In this document: piece by piece, positions 8,158 through 14,639 of the stretch
How positions within the stretch are numbered: the first letter of the stretch is position 1
Layout of the letters: each line of letters begins with the position of its first letter
Assembly (NCBI GenBank): GCA_945875335.1
Contig: CAMCKD010000005.1
Location: forward strand, 1-46,613
Direction: 5' to 3'
Length of the DNA stretch: 46,613 bases
Source of the DNA: an uncultured Clostridia bacterium
GTDB lineage: Bacteria; Bacillota; Clostridia; Oscillospirales; Oscillospiraceae
Program-made: the position numbers and the translations under genes
Notes under the pieces: generated by a model
Told to the model about the DNA's origin: nothing
The model's input: the letters and a program-made list of their open reading frames with translations, nothing else
Databases searched by the model: none

Positions 8158-8763
8158 ATGAAAGTCGTATTGGCAAGCAAAAACAAGCATAAGCTGGAAG
8201 AAATCAGCCAGATCACCAGAAAATTTGACATGGAGCTGGTGCTGCAGTCCGAATTGGGCGTGGACATCGACGTGGAGGAAACCGGCACCACCTTTGAAGA
8301 GAACTCCTTTTTGAAGGCGGAGGCGGTGATGAAGGCCACGGGGCTGCCCGCCTTGGCGGACGACTCCGGCATCGCCGTGGACGCCCTGAACGGAGAGCCG
8401 GGCATCTACTCCGCCCGCTATGGCTTCGACCCCACCCTGGACGACTGGGGAAGACTCCTGCTCTTACTCAAAAATACAGAGCATGTCCCCGATGGAAAAC
8501 GTCAGGCGCAATTTGTTTGCGTCATCACTTTGGTGACCCCGGAGGGGCAGACCATCCAGGCCAGGGGAGAGGTTCACGGGGAGCTGCTTCGCGCTCCCGC
8601 CGGGGAGAACGGCTTCGGCTACGACCCCATTTTCTACTACCCCCCCTTCGGCAAGACCCTGGCCCAGGCCACGGCGGAGGAAAAGAATCAGGTATCCCAC
8701 CGGGCAAACGCCTTGAAGGTACTCTATCAAAAGCTCAAGGAGGCTGGCTATGCTGACAAGTAA
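8158..8763 (+). CDS. XTP/dITP diphosphatase (RdgB/HAM1 family)
   Basis: A 201-residue nucleotide-sanitising enzyme that hydrolyses XTP, ITP and dITP to monophosphates, keeping deaminated purines out of nucleic acids. The family features are all present: the N-terminal LASKNKHKLEEI motif, the DDSGIAVDAL and PGIYSARY segments around residues 65-85, GFGYDPIFY near 160, and the SHRANAL ending. The ATG at 8158 follows AAGGAGA after the ftsY stop, and the end overlaps the yhbY-like gene by 14 bases, so this is part of a tight operon. Confidence 0.95.
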   Translation: MKVVLASKNKHKLEEISQITRKFDMELVLQSELGVDIDVEETGTTFEENSFLKAEAVMKATGLPALADDSGIAVDALNGEPGIYSARYGFDPTLDDWGRLLLLLKNTEHVPDGKRQAQFVCVITLVTPEGQTIQARGEVHGELLRAPAGENGFGYDPIFYYPPFGKTLAQATAEEKNQVSHRANALKVLYQKLKEAGYADK

Positions 8764-9217
8764 AGAACGGGCGGAGCTGCGGGCTCAGTCCAATGCTTTG
8801 GAAACCACCCTGATGGTGGGCAAAAGCGGCGTCACCGAGGCGGTGATTGCCGAGGCGGAAAATCTGCTCACCGCCCGGGAGCTGGTGAAGGGCAAGGTGC
8901 TGGAAGGGGCGTTGATGTCCCCCCGGGAGGTCAGCGATGCCATCTGTGAGGCCACCGGGGCAGAGGGCGTTGCCTGCCTGGGCTCCAAATTCGTCATCTA
9001 TCGTTTCAGCGAAAAATGCCAGCAGGAGCGCAACCAGACCGGCCGGGCCAAGCGCAAGGCCATCCCCGTGAGCAAATCCGACCCGGTGCGCAAGGGCATC
9101 CACGCCCGCCGCCAGGCCGAGAAGAAAATCAAAGAGCAGCGCAACGCCTATTTCCGGGAGCAGGCCATCGAAAAAGCCATCGAACGCGACCGGGAAAAGC
9201 AGCTGAGACAAAAGTAA
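8750..9217 (+). CDS. yhbY: YhbY-family RNA-binding protein with a charged C-terminal extension
   Basis: 155 residues. The first 95 or so form a CRS1/YhbY domain (LTSKERAELRAQSNALETTLMVGKSGVTEAV, then RELVKGKVLEGA and LGSKFVIYRF), an IF3-C-like fold that binds rRNA in pre-50S ribosome particles. Typical YhbY is about 97 residues. The remaining 60 residues are a highly basic and acidic tail (KRKAIPVSKSD, RRQAEKKIKEQR, EKAIERDREKQLRQK), probably helical. The gene overlaps its upstream neighbour by 14 bases and is followed by a repeat element, then nadD/yqeK and rsfS, which fits a ribosome-assembly neighbourhood. Confidence 0.9.
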   Translation: MLTSKERAELRAQSNALETTLMVGKSGVTEAVIAEAENLLTARELVKGKVLEGALMSPREVSDAICEATGAEGVACLGSKFVIYRFSEKCQQERNQTGRAKRKAIPVSKSDPVRKGIHARRQAEKKIKEQRNAYFREQAIEKAIERDREKQLRQK

Positions 9218-9256
9218 ATCACAGACCGGCAGATTGTTGTTTTCCGGGACGCCACC

Positions 9257-9400
9257 GTAAGGGCGGCTAACAGCCGCCCGCGCGGTAAAAGGTTACAATT
9301 GCAGAAATGTCAGGCGAATTCGTACAAGGACACCACATTTATACCATTCAACCGAAAACTCAATCGCAAAACCTGGCGGGCGGCTGGTAGCCGCCCCTAC
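9257..9400. repeat. Type B inverted-repeat element (MITE-like), complete copy
   Basis: 144 bases between GTAAGGGCGGCTAACAGCCG and GGCTGGTAGCCGCCCCTAC, with the internal AATGTCAGGCGAATTCGTAC and CATTCAACCGAAAACTCA segments shared with the copy at 14419-14563. It is preceded by the ATTGTTGTTT head. It sits between yhbY and nadD. Confidence 0.82.
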
Positions 9401-9465
9401 GATGGCTTATGCAATATTTTCGGCAGGCAATTGGGCATTTTCGCGCGAAAGGGAGGAAGAGGCAT

Positions 9466-10638
9466 ATGGAAAAAATCGGAATTTTCGGTGGCAGCTTCAA
9501 CCCGCCCCATCTGGGGCATATCCGGGCGGCGGAGGCGGCGGCGGGGGAGCTGGGGCTGTCCCGGGTGCTGCTGGTGCCGGCTTTTGAGGTGCCCCATAAG
9601 CAGCTTCCCACCTGCGGCGCGACCCCGGAGCAGAGGCTTGCCATGGTGAAGCTGGCTGCCCAGGGGCATGAAAGCCTGGAGGTTTCGGACATCGAGCTGG
9701 AAATGAAAGGCCAGGGCTACACCTATGAGACCCTCCTGGCCTTGGAGCAGCGCTGTCCCCAGGCGGAATTCACCCTGCTGCTGGGTTCCGACCAGCTGCG
9801 CATCCTGGGCCAGTGGCAAAATGCGGACGAAATCCTGAAAAAGACCCCTCTTGCCGTCCTCTCCCGGGGCGGCAGGCAGGAGCAGGCGCTGATTGCCGAA
9901 ACTGCTGCGGAATTGACGAAGCGGGGGGCAAGGATTTCCGTGGTGCAAAATCCCGTCACGGAGATTTCCTCTACACAATTGCGCCGCCTGCTGGCCTTCG
10001 GCTGCGCGGATGCCTTCCTGCCTCCGGCGGTTGCATCGTACATCCGGGAGAATGGCCTCTACGACACCGCCGCCCATTGGAAAAACCTTCCCATGGTGCA
10101 GCTGGAGCCCATTGTGGTGCGGCTTCTGAATCCCAACCGGGTGCGCCATGTGCTGGGCTGCCGGGATACCTGCGTGGAGCTGGCCAGGCGCTGGGGTGCC
10201 GACGAGGAGGATGCTGCCCGGGCGGGAATCCTCCACGATATTACAAAGGCGTTGGACGGCCCCCTGCAATTGACATTGTGCGGCGCTTATGGTAAAATAT
10301 TAGACGATTTTTCCAGAAAATACCCCAAAACCCTCCACGCCCTCACGGGAAGCCTGGTGGCGGAGCGGATTTTTGGTGAAAACAGCCGGGTTGTTTCCGC
10401 CATTTGCAGCCATACTACCGGTAAGGCCAACATGAACACCCTGGAAAAAATTGTGTATGTTGCCGACTATATGGAGCCCAACCGGGACTTCCCCGGGGTG
10501 GAGCGGCTCCGGGCGCTGGCCTTCACCGACCTCACCGCCGCCTTGAAGCTGGGTCTGGAAATGACCCTGGAGCACCTGAAAAATCAGGGCTGCGAGGTGT
10601 CCCCCCAGTCCGCCGAAGCGCTGGACTATCTGAGATAA
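9466..10638 (+). CDS. nadD: Fused nicotinate-nucleotide adenylyltransferase (NadD) and YqeK-type HD hydrolase
   Basis: A 390-residue two-domain protein. Residues 1-200 are NadD, which adenylates nicotinate mononucleotide in NAD synthesis. They include the nucleotidyltransferase motif GGSFNPPHLGH (8-18), LLLGSDQL (about 104-111) and ISSTQLR (167-173). Residues 205-390 are a YqeK-like HD domain (Ap4A hydrolase giving two ADP): RVRHVLG with H228, GILHDITK with H257-D258, LHALTGSLVA, and ICSHTTGK. In many Firmicutes these are separate neighbouring genes; here they are read as one frame with no stop. ATG 9466 has GGGAGGA upstream. rsfS starts 12 bases downstream, which keeps the usual nadD-yqeK-rsfS order. 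Confidence 0.93.
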   Translation: MEKIGIFGGSFNPPHLGHIRAAEAAAGELGLSRVLLVPAFEVPHKQLPTCGATPEQRLAMVKLAAQGHESLEVSDIELEMKGQGYTYETLLALEQRCPQAEFTLLLGSDQLRILGQWQNADEILKKTPLAVLSRGGRQEQALIAETAAELTKRGARISVVQNPVTEISSTQLRRLLAFGCADAFLPPAVASYIRENGLYDTAAHWKNLPMVQLEPIVVRLLNPNRVRHVLGCRDTCVELARRWGADEEDAARAGILHDITKALDGPLQLTLCGAYGKILDDFSRKYPKTLHALTGSLVAERIFGENSRVVSAICSHTTGKANMNTLEKIVYVADYMEPNRDFPGVERLRALAFTDLTAALKLGLEMTLEHLKNQGCEVSPQSAEALDYLR

Positions 10639-10650
10639 AGGAGAACGATT

Positions 10651-11013
10651 ATGTTAACCCCAAAAGAAATCGCCTATGAAGTCACCAAATGCCTGGACGC
10701 CAAGAAGGGTCAGGACATCCGGCTTTTGAAGATCGCCAAGGTCAGCAGCCTGGCAGACTATTTTCTGATTTGCACCGGCACCTCCAACACCCATGTCAAA
10801 ACCCTCTGCGACTACGCCGAGTACACCATGGAGCAGCTGGGCGAGCCCATGCTGGGGCGGGAAGGCCACCGGGGCAACAGCTGGGAGCTGCTGGATTTCG
10901 GCTCCATCGTGGTCCATGTGTTCACCGAGGAGGCTCGGAAATTCTATGATCTGGAGCGGCTCTGGGCCGATGCCGAAGTGATCGATTTGAAGGAAATTAT
11001 CGCTGCGGAATAA
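10651..11013 (+). CDS. rsfS: Ribosomal silencing factor RsfS
   Basis: A 120-residue RsfS/Iojap protein that binds L14 on the 50S subunit and blocks subunit joining when nutrients are scarce. Typical segments are LADYFLICTGTSNTHVKTL (residues about 31-49), the GREGHRGNSWELLDFG loop, IVVHVFTEEARKFYDLERLW, and the D-AE-I ending. RBS AAAGGAGAA lies just before the ATG. It is placed between nadD/yqeK and leuS. Confidence 0.96.
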   Translation: MLTPKEIAYEVTKCLDAKKGQDIRLLKIAKVSSLADYFLICTGTSNTHVKTLCDYAEYTMEQLGEPMLGREGHRGNSWELLDFGSIVVHVFTEEARKFYDLERLWADAEVIDLKEIIAAE

Positions 11014-11038
11014 CGCGGCTTAGGAAGGACTGTTCGCC

Positions 11039-13462
11039 ATGAACTATGATTTTGCAAACATCGAGGCCAAATGGCACAAGTATTGGCAGGAGCACGACAC
11101 CTTCCACACCGATGTGTGGGATTTCTCCAAGCCCAAATACTATGTGCTGGATATGTTCCCTTACCCCTCCGGCGTGGGCCTGCATGCCGGTCACCCCGAG
11201 GGCTACACCGCCACGGACATCATGTCCCGGATGAAGCGGATGCAGGGCTACAATGTGCTGCACCCCATGGGCTATGATTCCTTCGGCCTGCCTGCGGAGC
11301 AGTACGCCGTCAACACCGGCCACAACCCCAACGGCTTCACCCAGGAGAACATCAAAACCTTCTCCGCGCAGCTGAAGGAGCTGGGCTTCGACTACGACTG
11401 GTCGAAAATGGTGGCCACCTCCGACCCGGAGTTCTACAAGTGGACCCAGTGGATTTTCAAGCAGCTCTATGAGGCGGGCTACGCCAAGCGGATCGAGATG
11501 CCCGTGAACTGGTGCGAGGAGCTGGGCACCGTGCTTTCTAACGACGAGGTCATCGACGGCAAATCCGAGCGGGGCGGCTATCCCGTGGTGAAGAAGAACA
11601 TGATGCAGTGGGTCATCGACCAGCCTGCTTTTGCGGAAAAGCTGCTGGAGGGGCTGAACGAAATCGACTGGCCCGAATCCACCAAGGAGATCCAGCGCAA
11701 CTGGATCGGCAAATCCACCGGCGTGGAGGTGGACTTCCAGCTGGTGGGCGGCGGCAGCTTCTCCATCTACACCACCTGCATCGAAACCATCTACGGCATC
11801 ACCTTCATGGTGCTGGCTCCCGACGGCAAAATCGTCCAGGAGCTGATGGACCGCATCGAGAACAAGGATGAGGTTCGCGCCTACATCGACGAAACCGTGA
11901 AGAAGAGCGACATGGACCGCACCGAGCTGAACAAGGGCAAGTCCGGCTGCCCCCTCAAGGGCGTGTATGCCATCAACCCCGTCAACGGCAAGCAGGTGCC
12001 CGTGTTCATCGGCGATTTCGTCCTGGCAAACTACGGCACCGGCGCCGTCATGGCGGTGCCCAGCCACGACCAGCGTGACTTCGAGTACGCCCAGGTGCAT
12101 AACATCCCCATGATCCAGGTCATCGAGGGCCGGGATGTGTCCGAATGCGCCTTTGAAAAGCAGGACTATCTGGGCAAGGGCTGCAAGCTCATCAACTCCG
12201 AGGAATTCACCGGCCTGACGGTGGAGGAAGCCAAGGAGGCCATCACCTGCAAGCTGGAAAAGCTGGGGGTTGCCAGAAGAAAGAACAACTATCATTTCCG
12301 GGAGTGGATTTTCGCCCGCCAGCGCTACTGGGGCGAGCCCGTTCCCTGTGTGTATACCGACGACGGCAAGACCGTGTTCCTGCCCGATGAGGAGCTGCCC
12401 CTGATCCTGCCCGAATTGGAGGACTACAAGGGCCGCAACGGCCAGGCCCCCCTGGAAAACGCCGCCGACTGGAAGCGGTATGATCAGAACGGCATCCATG
12501 GCCTCCGGGAGACCTCCACCATGCCCGGCAGCGCCGGCTCCTCCTGGTACTACATGCGCTACATCGACCCCCACAACGACAAGGCCTTCTGCGACCCGGA
12601 GCTTTTAAAGCACTGGATGCCCGTTGACCTGTATGTGGGCGGCCCGGAGCACGCGGTGGGCCACCTGATGTATTCCAGAATCTGGAACCGCTTCCTCTAT
12701 GACCAGGGCCTGTCTCCCGTGAAGGAGCCCTTCCAGAAGCTGGTGCACCAGGGCATGATCCTGGGTGAGAACGGCATCAAAATGGGCAAGCGGTTCCCGG
12801 AGTTCGTGGTGAACCCCAGCGACGTGGTGCGGGACTACGGCGCGGATACCCTGCGGCTGTATGAGATGTTCATGGGCCCCCTGGAGGTCTCCAAGCCCTG
12901 GAGCACCACCGGCGTGGCGGGTGCCAAAAAATTCATCAACCGCGTCTGGAATTTCTTCACCGAGAGCGCCAACATCACCGAAGAGAATGACGGCAAGCTG
13001 ACCAAAATCTACCACCAGACCGTGAAAAAGGTGACGAATGACTTCGAGGCCCTGGGCTTCAACACCGCCATCGCCCAGATGATGGTCTTTGTCAACGAGG
13101 TCTATAAGAATGGCACCTGCCCCAGAGAGTATGCCGAGGGCTTCATCAAAATGCTCTCCTGCATCACTCCCCATGTGGGCGAGGAGATTTGGCAGATCCT
13201 GGGCCATGACAACACCATCGCCTACGAAAGCTGGCCCACCTACTCCGAAGAAAAGTGCAAGGACGCGGAGGTCACCATGGCCGTCCAGGTCAACGGCAAG
13301 ATGCGCGGCACCGTGGTGATGGAGGCCGATCTTCCCAACGAAACCGTCATTGAGAAGGTTCTGGCCGACGAGAAGATCGCCCGTTTCCTTGAAAAGCAGG
13401 GCGGCTCCATCGTCAAGACCATCGTGGTCAAGAACAAGCTGGTGAACCTGATCGTGAAGTGA
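11039..13462 (+). CDS. leuS: Leucyl-tRNA synthetase
   Basis: An 807-residue class I synthetase that charges tRNA-Leu. The HIGH motif appears as HAGH (49-52) in PYPSGVGLHAGHPEGYTATD. The CP1 editing domain spans roughly 225-400, with TTCIETIYG (245-253) in place of the common TTRPDTLFG and AVMAVPSHDQRDFEYA keeping the catalytic Asp. The KMSKS loop reads KMGKR (581-585). The anticodon-binding and C-terminal domains follow, ending in VVKNKLVNLIVK. Length and overall order are normal, so the enzyme is expected to work; the motif variants look like a lineage feature. RBS GGAAGGA sits before the ATG. Confidence 0.96.
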   Translation: MNYDFANIEAKWHKYWQEHDTFHTDVWDFSKPKYYVLDMFPYPSGVGLHAGHPEGYTATDIMSRMKRMQGYNVLHPMGYDSFGLPAEQYAVNTGHNPNGFTQENIKTFSAQLKELGFDYDWSKMVATSDPEFYKWTQWIFKQLYEAGYAKRIEMPVNWCEELGTVLSNDEVIDGKSERGGYPVVKKNMMQWVIDQPAFAEKLLEGLNEIDWPESTKEIQRNWIGKSTGVEVDFQLVGGGSFSIYTTCIETIYGITFMVLAPDGKIVQELMDRIENKDEVRAYIDETVKKSDMDRTELNKGKSGCPLKGVYAINPVNGKQVPVFIGDFVLANYGTGAVMAVPSHDQRDFEYAQVHNIPMIQVIEGRDVSECAFEKQDYLGKGCKLINSEEFTGLTVEEAKEAITCKLEKLGVARRKNNYHFREWIFARQRYWGEPVPCVYTDDGKTVFLPDEELPLILPELEDYKGRNGQAPLENAADWKRYDQNGIHGLRETSTMPGSAGSSWYYMRYIDPHNDKAFCDPELLKHWMPVDLYVGGPEHAVGHLMYSRIWNRFLYDQGLSPVKEPFQKLVHQGMILGENGIKMGKRFPEFVVNPSDVVRDYGADTLRLYEMFMGPLEVSKPWSTTGVAGAKKFINRVWNFFTESANITEENDGKLTKIYHQTVKKVTNDFEALGFNTAIAQMMVFVNEVYKNGTCPREYAEGFIKMLSCITPHVGEEIWQILGHDNTIAYESWPTYSEEKCKDAEVTMAVQVNGKMRGTVVMEADLPNETVIEKVLADEKIARFLEKQGGSIVKTIVVKNKLVNLIVK

Positions 13463-13540
13463 TCGGAAAAAATCTGTAGCCCCATACAGCAAATCCTTCG
13501 TATCAAATTACGTCCGCATCTGTTTGACGCAGCATACAGA

Positions 13541-13730
13541 TAAATTGTTGTTTGACGCACCCTTGCCCTCCCCTCTGGGGAGGGTGGCCGAGCGCCAGCG
13601 AGGTCGGGAGAGGTGTCGTCGGGTAAAGCGTACCAGCAACCAACGTTTGACACCCCCTCAGCCCCAGTGTGCGCTACTTCGGCAGCTCCCCCAGAGGGGG
13701 AGCCAAGGGTACTCTGCAAACAACAATTTA
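13541..13730. repeat. Dispersed inverted-repeat element, type A (copy 2) with perfect 14-base ends
   Basis: 190 bases bounded by TAAATTGTTGTTTG (13541-13554) and its exact reverse complement CAAACAACAATTTA (13717-13730). Inside are CCTCCCCTCTGGGGAGG and CTCCCCCAGAGGGGGAG hairpins and the shared GAGGTCGGGAGAGGTGTCG core. It is the opposite orientation of the copy at 3040-3210. It fills most of the 337-base gap after leuS. Confidence 0.85.
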
Positions 13731-13799
13731 TCGCGCTGCGGAGTCAAGCGGATATGCACATCAAATAATATTGGACAAATCATTCAGGAGGAGAAAACC

Positions 13800-13952
13800 A
13801 TGGACCAGCGGAAAATTGCAACGGAAGAAACCGCCCAGGCGCCGGAAAAGACTCTGACTGCCCAGGAGCTGGAGCAGGTATCCGGCGGCGATGGCAGGGA
13901 TGATGCCATGACCGGCGAGGACAGAGGCCCCAGCGGCATTCAGGTGCTGTAA
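13800..13952 (+). CDS. Small peptide with a double-glycine (bacteriocin/RiPP-type) leader
   Basis: A 50-residue peptide starting at ATG 13800 behind a strong AGGAGGAG ribosome site at 13786-13793. Residues 20-31 read LTAQELEQVSGG, the classic double-glycine leader end (L-x-x-x-E-L-x-x-V-x-G-G) recognised by peptidase-containing ABC exporters. The remaining 20 residues (DGRDDAMTGEDRGPSGIQVL) are acidic, with no Cys and one Thr, so lanthionine- or sactionine-type modification is unlikely. The upstream half is charged and helix-prone, as leaders are. No modifying enzyme, exporter or immunity gene is adjacent; neighbours are leuS and rpsU. It could be a secreted signal or bacteriocin-like peptide, or a chance resemblance. 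Confidence 0.6.
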   Translation: MDQRKIATEETAQAPEKTLTAQELEQVSGGDGRDDAMTGEDRGPSGIQVL

Positions 13953-14027
13953 ACAGCCTCCGGGAATTACCTGAAAACGGCAAATTGGAGCTTGGCATAA
14001 AAATTTTGTAAATTTAATGGTTTTTCC

Positions 14028-14056
14028 TTGACATTTGGGGACGAAAGCTGTATAAT
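14028..14056 (+). promoter_or_regulatory. Consensus sigma-A promoter for rpsU
   Basis: Perfect TTGACA (14028-14033), 17-base spacer, perfect TATAAT (14051-14056). The rpsU start codon is 68 bases downstream. Confidence 0.9.
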
Positions 14057-14123
14057 AAACCAAGCCGATAAGGCCCTGAAAGCATCCTGGATTGAGCCGG
14101 ATGCATCGGAGGGAGGGAAAACC

Positions 14124-14306
14124 ATGTCTGAAATTCGCGTCAAGGAGAATGAGTCTCTGGAAAGCGCTCTGCGTCGTTTCAAGCGCAGCTGTGCCAAGGA
14201 GGGCGTCATCGCCGAAGTGAAGAAGCGCGAGCATTACGTCAGCCCCAGCCTGAAGCGTAAGCAGAAGTCCGAAGCTGCCCGTAAGAACAAGAGAAAGTTC
14301 TACTAA
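14124..14306 (+). CDS. rpsU: 30S ribosomal protein S21
   Basis: 60 residues, [21 protein letters not shown] then [21 protein letters not shown] and a basic [17 protein letters not shown] tail. This is the usual S21 layout and length in Firmicutes; S21 assists initiation on the 30S platform. GGAGGGAGGG precedes ATG 14124. It is monocistronic, with a consensus promoter upstream and a strong terminator 27 bases after the stop. Confidence 0.97.
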   Translation: MSEIRVKENESLESALRRFKRSCAKEGVIAEVKKREHYVSPSLKRKQKSEAARKNKRKFY

Positions 14307-14332
14307 TATCCCTCTTGATTAACGCTCAAAAT

Positions 14333-14361
14333 CCCCTCTGGATTCGTCCAGAGGGGTTTTT
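14333..14361 (+). terminator. Intrinsic terminator of rpsU
   Basis: Perfect 10-base stem CCCCTCTGGA / TCCAGAGGGG with a TTCG tetraloop, followed by TTTTT. An A-rich 5' flank could also support termination from the other strand. Confidence 0.92.
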
Positions 14362-14418
14362 GCATTTTAATATTGACAGGCTGCCGCATACAAATTGTTG
14401 TTTGTAGGGATGCCATTC

Positions 14419-14563
14419 GTAGGGGCGGCTACCAGCCGCCCGCGCAGTACAAGTTGGAAATTGCAAGAAATGTCGGGCGAATTCGTACCAGTTTCCCGCA
14501 TTTGCTCCATTCAACCGAACACTCAGTTACATTACCTGGCGGGCGGCTGGTAGCCGCCCCTAC
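14419..14563. repeat. Type B inverted-repeat element (MITE-like), complete copy
   Basis: 145 bases with ends GTAGGGGCGGCTACCAGCCG and CGGCTGGTAGCCGCCCCTAC, preceded at 14391 by the head AAATTGTTGTTTG. It is the best-preserved of the type B copies and occupies most of the gap between rpsU and the RCC1-repeat gene. Confidence 0.87.
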
Positions 14564-14639
14564 AATGGCGTGTGCGTTTTTTGCCCGCCATATTCCAATT
14601 TTTAAGTGTATAGTGGTCGCGTTCAAAAAGATCAAGCTG

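Noticed and set aside
10997-12574. Open frame of about 525 codons on the minus strand opposite leuS
   Set aside because: It is the complement of a well-conserved synthetase; its composition is that of a GC-rich shadow.
12779-12793. leuS as a pseudogene because of the KMGKR motif
   Set aside because: The frame is complete, the length is normal and the other motifs are intact; the change is more likely a lineage variant.
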